Shown piece after piece: positions 1 through 7,132 of a DNA stretch of 23,870 nucleotides. Within the stretch, counting starts at the first letter, position 1; each line of letters begins with the position of its first letter. Where the stretch lies: assembly GCA_958429225.1 (NCBI GenBank), contig CAUAJB010000029.1, positions 1 to 23,870 on the forward strand, given 5' to 3'. Under the pieces are notes generated by a model. It did not search any database, was not told the DNA's origin, and saw nothing but the letters and a program-made list of their open reading frames with translations. A program made the position numbers and the translations under genes. Source of the DNA: an uncultured Collinsella sp. (GTDB taxonomy: Bacteria > Actinomycetota > Coriobacteriia > Coriobacteriales > Coriobacteriaceae).

Positions 1-160
1 TATCTGCTGCCCAGCGCCAAGCGTCGAGCAGCAAGTCGGGAACGACGCCCGAGACCTCGCCCAGCAGCAGCGTGACGCTCGAAACGCGACGCACGCCATT
101 GGCGCGCGCCACGTTCTCGACATCGCGAATGATGTGATACACAATCCCTAATTCATGCAA
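1..160 (-). CDS. hypA: Hydrogenase nickel-incorporation protein HypA/HybF, N-terminal part (runs off the window)
   Basis: HypA delivers nickel to the large subunit of NiFe hydrogenases during cytoplasmic maturation. The visible 53 codons begin MHELGIVYHIIRDVE, the family's signature N-terminus, in which the Met1-His2-Glu3 segment binds nickel. The stretch ending SSVTLLLGEVSGVVPD also fits HypA. The zinc-binding CxxC pairs would lie further on, outside the window. The start codon is TTG: the only nearby ATG, one base off, runs into TAG after two codons, while TTG is followed in frame by the conserved HEL and preceded by a GAAAGGG ribosome-binding site about eight bases upstream. It lies 96 bases downstream of the Fe-S oxidoreductase on the same strand, with a hairpin between, so co-transcription is possible but uncertain. 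The assignment rests on the N-terminal match only. Confidence 0.85.
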   Translation of the reverse strand, partial: MHELGIVYHIIRDVENVARANGVRRVSSVTLLLGEVSGVVPDLLLDAWRWAAD

Positions 161-205
161 GTCGAAACCCTTTCTGCAGAGGTTGATTCGATGCAAACTC
201 AAAGC

Positions 206-241
206 AAGGGGACGGCGAAATCTAGTCTGCGCCGTCCCCTT
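206..241 (-). terminator. Hairpin between oxidoreductase gene and hypA
   Basis: A perfect 12-bp stem (AAGGGGACGGCG with its complement) and a 12-base loop begins 15 bases after the oxidoreductase stop codon. On the minus strand the stem is followed by TTGCTTTG, only a weak T-run. It could be a partial terminator that lowers read-through into hypA, an RNA-processing or stability hairpin, or a repeat. Its GGGGACGG core resembles the palindromic repeats elsewhere in the window. Confidence 0.5.
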
Positions 242-256
242 ACCCGCTATGGTTAC

Positions 257-3034
257 CTATTTACGACCGAACTTAATCTTGATGGCGCGCTTGAGGGCAT
301 ACTTGCCGAGGCTGGGGAGCTTTTGCTCGTATTTGACCATCGTGGAGCACTCAGGGCGGTCGCGATCCAGATGGATGGCGTCGAACGCGCACTTGGTGGT
401 GCACAGGCCGCAGCCGATGCACTTGTTGGGGTCGACGATCGAGGCGCCGCAGCCCAGGCAGCGGGCGGTCTCGGCGCGCACCTGCTCCTCGGTAAAGGTC
501 TCAACGTACTCGCTAAACGGCGCGACCTTCTCGCGCTCGCGGTCCACGTGGGCAACCTCGCGGCTCGCGTTGTCGTAGCTCTCGAGCACAACGTCGTCGC
601 GGTCGAGCGCGGTGTAACGGCGCTGGTTGCGGCCGATGGTGAGCGTGGAGCCCGGCTGCACAAAGCGATGGATGGACACCGCAGCCTCGTGACCGGCGGC
701 GATGGCGTCGATGGCAAAGCTGGGGCCAGTATAGACGTCACCACCCACAAAGATGTCGGGTTCGGCGGTCTGGTAAGTCTGGGGATCGGCAAGGGCGCCC
801 TGGCCGCGACCGAGCTCCACCTTGGAGCCAGCCAGCAGGTCGCCCCACACAATGGACTGGCCGATGGACATGACTACACGGTTGGCATCGACACGGCGCA
901 GATCGTTCTCGTCGTACTCGGGCGCAAAACGGCCCTCGTCGTCAAAGACACGCGTGCAGCGCTTGAAGGTGATACCGCACACACGACCGGCCTCGTCCAG
1001 GTGAACCTCCTTGGGGCCCCAGCCGCAGCTGATGTGAACGCCGTCCTCAACGGCCTCGCGACGCTCCTCCTCGCTGGCGGGCATCTGGGCCTCGCTCTCC
1101 AGGCAGAACATCTCAACGTGCTCGGAACCCAGACGGCAGGCGTTGCGGGCAACGTCGATGGCCACGTTACCGCCGCCCACCACAATGGTGCGGCCGGACA
1201 GGGTATCGATTTTGCCGCTGTTAACCTCGCGAAGGAAGTCGACGGCCACAGTCACGTCCTCGGCATCCTCGCCCGGAATGCCGGCAAGGCGGCCGCCCTG
1301 GCAGCCAATGGCAACGTAGAAGGCCTTAAAGCCCTGCGCGCGCAGCTCGTCGAGCGTTACATCGCGACCGACCTCCACACCATAGCGGAACTCGGCGCCC
1401 ATCAGGCGAATGATCTCGACCTCGGCCTCGATAACATCCTTCTGCAGCTTAAAGCTGGGAATACCGTAGGTGAGCATGCCGCCCGGGCGCTCGTTTTTCT
1501 CGAACACGACGGGCTTGTAGCCCTTCTCGGCCAGATAGAAGGCGCAGGACAGACCGGCCGGACCGGCGCCGATGATGGCGATCTTCTGGTCGAAGCCGCC
1601 GGCACGCGTCGGCGTCACCACAGGTGGGACATAGCGAGTCGCGGCATCCAGATCGCGCTGGGCGATAAACTTCTTGACCTCGTCGATGGCCACGGCGGCG
1701 TCCACACGGCCGCGGGTGCAGGCATCCTCACAGCGGCGGTTGCACACACGGCCGCAGATAGCGGGCAGCGGGTTCTCGCGCTTAATGAGCGCTAGGGCCT
1801 CGTCATAGCGGCCCTGAGCCGCGAGCTTCAAATAGCCCTGAACGGCAACATGCGCGGGGCAGGCCGTCTTGCAGGGAGCGGTGCCGGACTCATGCGTCTC
1901 GATGCGGTTGTCGTTGCGGTAGTTGGGCGACCACTTGGTGTGGTCCCACTTGGTGGCATCGGGCAGCTCCTGGCGCGGATATTCGGGCACCCGTCCGCCC
2001 GCCTTTTTGCTGCAGAGCTTCTGGCCCAGCTTGGCGGCGCCGGCCGGACACACCTCAACGCAGCGACCGCAGGCCACGCACTTGTCCTTCTCGACCTTGG
2101 CGACATAGGCCGAGCGCGACAGGTTGGGCGTGTTGAACAGCTGCGAGGTGCGTAGGGCGTAGCACACGTTGACGTTGCAGTTGCAGATGGCGAAGATCTT
2201 ATTCTCGCCGTCAATGTTGGTGATCTGGTGCACAAAGCCGTTGTCCTCGGCCTGGCGCAAGATGTCGTAAACCTCGTCGCGGGTCACGTAATGGCCACGA
2301 TCGGTTTCGACCACGTAGTCGGCCATATCGCCCACAGCGATACACCAATCGGCCGGGTCGTCGGCGCAGCCCTCGCCCATCACGCGACGGCTCGCGCGGC
2401 AGCTGCAGGTGCTGGCGGCATATTTGCCATCGTATTTGTCGAGCCAATGCTCGATATGCTCGATCGGCACCGAGGTGCTCGCGGCGTCGATGGCCTTCTC
2501 GACCGGAATGACGTGCATGCCGATGCCGGCGCCTCCGGGCGGCACCATCGGCGTGGCCTTGGACAGCGGTCCCTTGGACGCCTGCTCAAAGAACTTGGCA
2601 TAGACCGGATGCTCCTCGAGCTGGCTCACGCGCATGTTGAGGAACTCGGCGGAACCCGGCACCAGCATGGGCAGCACCCACTGCTTGGCGCGCTCGGGGT
2701 TTTCCCAGTTGTACTCGAGCAGACCCGTGTAGCTCATGTCGTCGAGCATCTTCTCGATATCGGCTTCGGGCATGCCGGTGAGCTTGACCATCTCGGGCAG
2801 CGTATAGGGACGGCGCATCTTCATCTTGCAGAGCACTTCGGCCTGCTCGTCGGTTGCGGCCTCGGCAAACGACCAGTACTCGTAGCCCAGCAGCTCATCG
2901 CGATGCAGCAGACGGTTGGTGCAGTGCTCGCACAGCTTGACGATTGCCTCGCGCGGATGCTCCGGAAGCGGCGGCACGAACTCCGAACCGATGTCGGGCT
3001 CGGTGTAACTAATCCCCGGTCCGTTGAGAATCAT
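257..3034 (-). CDS. Multidomain FAD-dependent, Fe-S oxidoreductase (GltD/NfnB-like)
   Basis: A 925-residue soluble redox enzyme. Residues 1-200 have no recognised fold by eye, though about 75-115 resemble a winged helix. Next come extra cysteines (C210, C212, C223, C231, C284, C286, C291) and a classical [4Fe-4S] motif C319-x2-C322-x2-C325-x3-C329-P. Residues 388-439 hold the cysteine pattern of the glutamate synthase small-subunit/DPYD N-terminal domain (C388, C392, C427, C431, C435, C439). The FAD-binding IIGAGPAG is at about 487-494, the NAD(P)H-binding VVGGGNVAIDVAR at 618-630, and a C-terminal cluster uses C859, C862, C872, C875, C878 and C882. Electrons should pass between NAD(P)H, FAD and several clusters, but the substrate is unknown; no glutaminase or ferredoxin-reductase partner adjoins. 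The start at 3034 has GAAGGGA six bases upstream. The reading frame stays open to 3367, but that extension would cross the shared promoter region. It is divergent from the TetR gene. Confidence 0.85.
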   Translation of the reverse strand: MILNGPGISYTEPDIGSEFVPPLPEHPREAIVKLCEHCTNRLLHRDELLGYEYWSFAEAATDEQAEVLCKMKMRRPYTLPEMVKLTGMPEADIEKMLDDMSYTGLLEYNWENPERAKQWVLPMLVPGSAEFLNMRVSQLEEHPVYAKFFEQASKGPLSKATPMVPPGGAGIGMHVIPVEKAIDAASTSVPIEHIEHWLDKYDGKYAASTCSCRASRRVMGEGCADDPADWCIAVGDMADYVVETDRGHYVTRDEVYDILRQAEDNGFVHQITNIDGENKIFAICNCNVNVCYALRTSQLFNTPNLSRSAYVAKVEKDKCVACGRCVEVCPAGAAKLGQKLCSKKAGGRVPEYPRQELPDATKWDHTKWSPNYRNDNRIETHESGTAPCKTACPAHVAVQGYLKLAAQGRYDEALALIKRENPLPAICGRVCNRRCEDACTRGRVDAAVAIDEVKKFIAQRDLDAATRYVPPVVTPTRAGGFDQKIAIIGAGPAGLSCAFYLAEKGYKPVVFEKNERPGGMLTYGIPSFKLQKDVIEAEVEIIRLMGAEFRYGVEVGRDVTLDELRAQGFKAFYVAIGCQGGRLAGIPGEDAEDVTVAVDFLREVNSGKIDTLSGRTIVVGGGNVAIDVARNACRLGSEHVEMFCLESEAQMPASEEERREAVEDGVHISCGWGPKEVHLDEAGRVCGITFKRCTRVFDDEGRFAPEYDENDLRRVDANRVVMSIGQSIVWGDLLAGSKVELGRGQGALADPQTYQTAEPDIFVGGDVYTGPSFAIDAIAAGHEAAVSIHRFVQPGSTLTIGRNQRRYTALDRDDVVLESYDNASREVAHVDREREKVAPFSEYVETFTEEQVRAETARCLGCGASIVDPNKCIGCGLCTTKCAFDAIHLDRDRPECSTMVKYEQKLPSLGKYALKRAIKIKFGRK

Positions 3035-3127
3035 GGTTGTCCCTTCTCTTGCCGCAGCCCGACGAGGCCGCAGCGCCCCTCTTTTTTTGCAGGCCGGGCA
3101 TGCCCCCATGCCGTTCACCCGCCATTG

Positions 3128-3165
3128 TTGACATTGTGTCAAAAATAGTATTGACGAACCGTCAA
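3128..3165. promoter_or_regulatory. Twin TetR-type operator palindromes
   Basis: Two copies of TTGAC-N5-GTCAA (3128-3142 and 3151-3165) lie 23 bp centre to centre in the 189-bp gap between the divergent oxidoreductase and TetR genes. A degenerate third copy may lie at 3182-3196 (TAGGC-N5-GTCAG). Palindromes of this kind between a TetR gene and its divergent neighbour are the usual operator arrangement for the family. A possible minus-strand promoter (TTGAAT at 3170-3175, TACTAT at 3145-3150, 19-base spacer) would have the second palindrome between its two boxes, but it is weak. The palindromes are seen directly; the operator role is inferred. Confidence 0.7.
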
Positions 3166-3223
3166 CGATATTCAAGACTGTTAGGCGAACGGTCAGGCAA
3201 AAGAGGATGAAAGGCGGCAAAAC

Positions 3224-3886
3224 ATGGGCAACAACGCAGCAGATACCTCTGTGGTCGATGCCGTCCCCGCATCCGATAGCGCGGCAAAGCGCCTGACGGG
3301 CGACGAACGCCGTCGCGAGATTCTCGCCGCCGTGCGCACCGTGAGCTCCGAGCTGGGCGTATCCCATCTATCCGTCTCGGCCGTGACCAAGCGAGCCGGC
3401 TGCACGCGCTCGCTGTTCTACCACTACTTTGCCGATATGGACGCCGCCGTCACCGCCGTCATGGACGAGGCGATCGACGGTTTTATTTCCGAGCTCGAGC
3501 AGTGGAATGCCAGCCGCACCGTCGGCGATATCGAGGGCGCACTCGACACCGTCGCCCCGCTCTTCAAGCGCCTGGTCGTGAGCGGCCACGAGCTGCCAAG
3601 CACGCTCACCTCGAGCAGTGGCGCGCTCTACGGCGGCTTTCTGCACAACGTGGTCCAGCGCGTGGCGCAGTATATCTGCGACACCACCGTGGTGGATTTT
3701 GTCGCCCATCATGAGCTACGCATCGATCATGTCTACGAGACGTTCTACACCCTCATCATGGGGTTGTTGATGTATATCCGCACGCACCCCGATGTGCCCG
3801 ACGAGACGGTCAAGGAAATCATCGCCTCGACACTCCACATCGAGGGCTATACCGCCAAGTATCCGGAGCGCAAGCCCCGGAACTGA
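3224..3886 (+). CDS. TetR-family transcriptional regulator
   Basis: A 220-residue DNA-binding regulator. After a polar leader, residues 29-87 form the TetR N-terminal domain, with the helix-turn-helix at about 45-70 (LSVSAVTKRAGCTRSLFYHYF; the FYHYFADMDA portion is typical). The C-terminal ligand domain has no diagnostic motif, so the inducer cannot be predicted. AAAGG lies about ten bases before the ATG. It is transcribed away from the oxidoreductase gene, with twin palindromes between, and 63 bases ahead of the DUF5692-like membrane gene on the same strand. Autoregulation and control of both neighbours is the simplest model. The family call is firm; the target set is inferred. Confidence 0.9.
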   Translation: MGNNAADTSVVDAVPASDSAAKRLTGDERRREILAAVRTVSSELGVSHLSVSAVTKRAGCTRSLFYHYFADMDAAVTAVMDEAIDGFISELEQWNASRTVGDIEGALDTVAPLFKRLVVSGHELPSTLTSSSGALYGGFLHNVVQRVAQYICDTTVVDFVAHHELRIDHVYETFYTLIMGLLMYIRTHPDVPDETVKEIIASTLHIEGYTAKYPERKPRN

Positions 3887-3949
3887 CGACATTTGGCCAA
3901 ACTGCCCGCGATCGGAAGAGGGGCCGCGGGCGTGTGAAAGGAGAGCAGC

Positions 3950-4957
3950 ATGCTGTTCGATGTTTGGGGTAGCGATACCCTTATCCACTGGGCCGGCTGG
4001 GCGATGGTCTTTATTGGCCTGATCGTGCTCAACGAGGTCGGCCGCCGCACCAAGCTGGGCGCGGCAATTATCTTTGGCGTGGCTCCGCTGGCCATGACCA
4101 TCTACTGCGTCGCCATCGCCGTCGGCGTTTCGCAGGGTGCCGAGTGGGCGCTCACCAACCCCACCCATGTGTACCAGAACAGCTGGTTCCACTACGCCAA
4201 GGTATACGCGGCGCTGGCCGGCTGCTGGGGCTTCATTGCCATTAAGTACCAGTGGGGCAAGATCGGCAAGGCGCATTGGTTCCGCGCATGGCCGTTTGTG
4301 ATCGTCGCCATCAACATCATGATCGCCGTCGTGTCCGACTTTGAGAGCGCCTATCACTTCTTTGTCCTGGGCGAGTCCACCTGGGTCACCTCCGAAGGTG
4401 CTACGCAGCTGGCCGGCTGGAACAACGTGTTCAACGGCATTGCCGGTCTCATCAACATCTTCTGCATGACCGGTTGGTGGAGCGTCTACGCCTCCGAGGA
4501 CAAGACCGATATGCTGTGGCCCGACATGACCTGGGTCTACATCATCGCCTACGATATCTGGAACTTCTGCTACACCTACAACTGCCTGCCCACCCACTCC
4601 TGGTTCTGCGGCTTTGCGCTGCTGCTGGCGCCCACCGTCGCCGCCTTTATCTGGAACAAGGGCGGCTGGATCCAGAACCGCGCCTTTACGCTGGCCATTT
4701 GGTGCATGTTTGCCCAGGTGTTCCCGTACTTCCAGGAGGAGTCCATCTTTGTGACCCACTCCACGCTCGACCCCGGCGCCGCCACCGCGGTCTCGATCGC
4801 CGCACTGATCGCCAACGTCGCCGCGATCATCTACATCGCCTACCGCGCCAAGAAGCTCGGCCGCAATCCCTACAAGCAAGATGTCTTTGAGGGCACCAGC
4901 GATTGGGAGAAGGCTACCGCTCGCCGCGCCAAGGTTGATTACGCGCACGCCGAGTAA
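3950..4957 (+). CDS. Multi-pass membrane protein, DUF5692-like
   Basis: A 335-residue integral membrane protein with about nine hydrophobic segments (roughly residues 10-28, 36-58, 80-98, 114-130, 160-180, 189-207, 217-234, 245-262, 278-298) and a charged cytoplasmic-looking tail. It is very rich in Trp, Tyr and Phe, often inside or next to membrane segments (for example CMTGWWSVY, MTWVYIIAYDIWNFCYTYN). From memory this matches the uncharacterised family DUF5692; a profile search would settle it. No transport or catalytic motif is recognised. GAAAGGAGAG precedes the ATG by a few bases. The gene follows the TetR gene by 63 bases with no terminator between, so the two are probably one transcript, and it ends at a strong terminator. 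The name is moderately certain; the function is unknown. Confidence 0.75.
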   Translation: MLFDVWGSDTLIHWAGWAMVFIGLIVLNEVGRRTKLGAAIIFGVAPLAMTIYCVAIAVGVSQGAEWALTNPTHVYQNSWFHYAKVYAALAGCWGFIAIKYQWGKIGKAHWFRAWPFVIVAINIMIAVVSDFESAYHFFVLGESTWVTSEGATQLAGWNNVFNGIAGLINIFCMTGWWSVYASEDKTDMLWPDMTWVYIIAYDIWNFCYTYNCLPTHSWFCGFALLLAPTVAAFIWNKGGWIQNRAFTLAIWCMFAQVFPYFQEESIFVTHSTLDPGAATAVSIAALIANVAAIIYIAYRAKKLGRNPYKQDVFEGTSDWEKATARRAKVDYAHAE

Positions 4958-5028
4958 CATGCCCGGTGCAAACGCCGCTTGAATGTGAAGCCGCCTGGCC
5001 GACTCCGCGCAATGCAACGTATTGCATG

Positions 5029-5070
5029 CCCCCGGAAAGCGATTTGTCCGCTTTCCGGGGGCTTTTTGTT
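5029..5070 (+). terminator. Rho-independent terminator after the TetR-DUF5692 unit
   Basis: A perfect 12-bp stem (CCCCCGGAAAGC with its complement) around a nine-base loop, followed by CTTTTTGTT. It ends 113 bases after the membrane protein stop and closes that transcription unit. Confidence 0.92.
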
Positions 5071-5198
5071 GTTGCGCGCATCCACGCACATATTCAAAAC
5101 CTCTCGCACAGATAAAATCAGATTTCCGATCGCCTGACAGCTCTATATGACTCTGTTTTTGGGTACATTGTTGTCCCGATATTGAGCTTGGGGGATGT

Positions 5199-6695
5199 AT
5201 GAATGATGAGACGATGGGCCAAGAGGATGCGGCCCAAGATGCAGAAGCTTGCGCTGAGGCCTTGGAGAGCTTAGACCGGATTTCACTCGATGAGATTGCG
5301 TTTGACGATTCGGGCGTTGATGTGCAGGATGAGCCGGAAACCGAGGCGCAGTCCGATGATCAGGATGCAGGCGACGTTGAGCCTGCCGAGGATGAGGCAG
5401 ATCACGAAGACACCGAAAGCGAGGCCGGCAACCAGCCCGAATCCGACACGGGCGAGGAAACCGTCTTGCTCGACAGCTTGCCGGCCGAGGATTCGCTGAC
5501 CCGCGAGCTTCCTGGCCTGGGTTCCGCACCAGCCGTGGACGAGACCATCGCCATGGGCGATATTCCCCTACCATCCGTTCCTTCGGCACGCGAAGCCGAG
5601 GTTCGCCATCGCAAGATGTCGCCCAAGCGCCGCAATTTGATGGTCGCCGGTGTCGTAGCCGTCGCACTTGTCGCGGGCGGCGCAGGCTACGCCGCATGGA
5701 ACGGATACCAACAGGAGCAGGCTGCCGTTGCCGCCGCCAATGCGCACACGATGATGTCGGTGCAAATTGGCGTGCGTGCCGCAGGGCTCGATTGCTCGAC
5801 TGGCTCCAAGATTCCCGTACAGGTGAGCGGGCAGGACTCCGACGGCTCATCCGTGAGCGAAACGCTCTACGTTGATGAGCACGGCCGCGGCATCAAACTG
5901 CTGCCCGGCGATTACACGCTCTCCATCGCCGCCTCCCCCATCGCGGCCGACGGCACCATCTATACCGTCCCGACCACCAAGGCGCAGGTCACCGTTAAGA
6001 GCGATGGACAGGATTTAAGTGCCCAGGCCACCTTTAAGCTCAAGGTGCCTTCGGCCGACACGGTGGCTGGCAACCAGATCGATGCCGCCGCCAAATATGC
6101 CGAGGAGGGAGGCGCGAGCTCCGCCGCTACCGCCAAGGTGCTCCAGCAGGCGGCAACCGCGCGGCGCGACGCCGCCGTCAATGCCGTGAGCGCGCAAAAG
6201 GCACAGGCGGCCCGTGATGCCGACGCCCGTCACAAGGCAACCGACCTCTACCAGCTCGATATCCCCGTCGAGTGGTACGGCAAGGTCGAGACTTGGCAGA
6301 ATGGCAGCACGCTATGCATCTATCTTGCCGGCGACAGCAATACGCCGATCGTGACGCTCGTCGCGGTGCGCGAGGGCGAGAGCTTTACGCCCGATGAGGG
6401 CGATACGGTTTTGGGTGCGGCCAATCTAGGCAACGGTTATACCGTCTACGCCAGCGGCCCCGTCTATCCGTACGTGGTGCCCCAGACCATCAACGGGCGG
6501 ACGCAGAATCCCGTGTCGACCTACCCCATGGACACGGCCATTGAGCTTGTCGAGCTGACGACCGGCAACCGCTATACGTATAGCCAGATCAAGAACGACC
6601 TGGTAGGTAAAGACGGCAAGGCCGATGGTGCCACTAAGCTCGAAACCGACTACCTCGCCCAGATTCTCCTGCCGAGCATCAAAGCCCAGGACTAG
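5199..6695 (+). CDS. Membrane-anchored protein with acidic cytoplasmic tail, function unknown
   Basis: A 498-residue protein of no recognised family. Residues 1-110 are strongly acidic (rich in Asp and Glu, with almost no Lys) and probably disordered. A basic patch (about 136-145, RHRKMSPKRR) precedes one hydrophobic segment (about 146-167), which by the positive-inside rule puts the acidic part in the cytoplasm and residues 170-498 outside. The outer part contains an Ala-rich, probably helical stretch (about 285-345) between two beta-rich regions. The ATG at 5199 is chosen because an ATG four bases earlier stops after two codons; GGGGGA lies four to five bases upstream. It stands alone between a terminator and a 25-bp inverted repeat. 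The layout recalls envelope-associated or regulatory proteins with an extracytoplasmic sensor, but no enzymatic motif was found. Confidence 0.8.
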   Translation: MNDETMGQEDAAQDAEACAEALESLDRISLDEIAFDDSGVDVQDEPETEAQSDDQDAGDVEPAEDEADHEDTESEAGNQPESDTGEETVLLDSLPAEDSLTRELPGLGSAPAVDETIAMGDIPLPSVPSAREAEVRHRKMSPKRRNLMVAGVVAVALVAGGAGYAAWNGYQQEQAAVAAANAHTMMSVQIGVRAAGLDCSTGSKIPVQVSGQDSDGSSVSETLYVDEHGRGIKLLPGDYTLSIAASPIAADGTIYTVPTTKAQVTVKSDGQDLSAQATFKLKVPSADTVAGNQIDAAAKYAEEGGASSAATAKVLQQAATARRDAAVNAVSAQKAQAARDADARHKATDLYQLDIPVEWYGKVETWQNGSTLCIYLAGDSNTPIVTLVAVREGESFTPDEGDTVLGAANLGNGYTVYASGPVYPYVVPQTINGRTQNPVSTYPMDTAIELVELTTGNRYTYSQIKNDLVGKDGKADGATKLETDYLAQILLPSIKAQD

Positions 6696-6737
6696 CCGGC
6701 CCGAAGACAGCCGCCCAACTCCCACATCCCTAACGCA

Positions 6738-6802
6738 GTTGCGGTGAAATAGGGATTGTTTTTGCTGGTCAAACCGCAAAACAATCCCTATTTCACCGCA
6801 AC
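6738..6802. repeat. 25-bp perfect inverted repeat with 15-base loop
   Basis: Arms at 6738-6762 and 6778-6802 are perfect complements; the left arm reads GTTGCGGTGAAATAGGGATT and then GTTTT. It lies 42 bases after the acidic-tail protein gene and 25 bases before the end of the convergent small-protein gene. It is long enough to terminate transcription in both directions, but the bases after each arm are not a clean T-run. The length and perfection suggest a genomic palindromic repeat; whether it recurs cannot be seen here. Confidence 0.8.
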
Positions 6803-6827
6803 TTATTGGTGGCCTTTTGGGTGACGC

Positions 6828-7001
6828 TCAGCGCCACGGGTCGGCTTCGAACATCGGCTCGCGCTCGGGGCGGCGATCGCTGTAGGGATCGTAGCCGTCG
6901 TCGTCCTCGTTCTCGGCACGGATGTAGGGGTCGCGCGGCTTGGGCGCCGGTTTGGACGTGGGCCTGGGCGCCGGCGCGCTTGTCTTGATCTCGTCTTTCA
7001 T
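6828..7001 (-). CDS. Small proline-rich and acidic protein, 57 residues, function unknown
   Basis: A short open frame encoding a 57-residue soluble protein. The first third is Pro/Lys-rich (APAPRPTSKPAPKPRDPYIR, about residues 9-28), the middle acidic (ENEDDDGYDPYSD), and it ends FEADPWR. AAGGAG lies eight bases before the ATG at 7001; an in-frame ATG at 7007 is only two bases from AAGGAG, so 7001 is preferred. GC-rich third positions and the clear ribosome-binding site support translation. It follows clpB on the same strand but a terminator separates them, so it probably has its own promoter. It has no recognisable domain and looks intrinsically disordered. The minus-strand frame here is better supported than any overlapping frame. 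Confidence 0.7.
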   Translation of the reverse strand: MKDEIKTSAPAPRPTSKPAPKPRDPYIRAENEDDDGYDPYSDRRPEREPMFEADPWR

Positions 7002-7051
7002 CTGCATAGCTCCTTACATCGCATCCGTTCGGCATCATCGATTGTCGCACG

Positions 7052-7086
7052 AAAAAGGGCGGCGGACCCGATTGGATCCACCGCCC
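7052..7086 (-). terminator. Rho-independent terminator after clpB
   Basis: In the minus direction, GGGCGGTGGATC pairs with GGTCCGCCGCCC (one weak position) across a short loop and is followed by TTTTTC. It begins 46 bases after the clpB stop. Confidence 0.88.
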
Positions 7087-7132
7087 TTGGCGTTTAGAGA
7101 CGACTGGCAGATTTTAAGACATGGCCCAAAAT

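Noticed and set aside
155..1795. 546-codon open frame on the plus strand
   Set aside because: It lies wholly opposite the Fe-S oxidoreductase apart from its first 100 bases; the composition (Leu/Ala/Gly/His-rich, no motif) is typical of an antisense frame of a GC-rich gene.
3035..3367. N-terminal extension of the oxidoreductase to 3367
   Set aside because: It would cross the twin palindromes and overlap the divergent TetR gene; the start at 3034 has a good ribosome-binding site.
3716..5089. 457-codon open frame on the minus strand
   Set aside because: Antisense to the DUF5692-like gene, running through its terminator.
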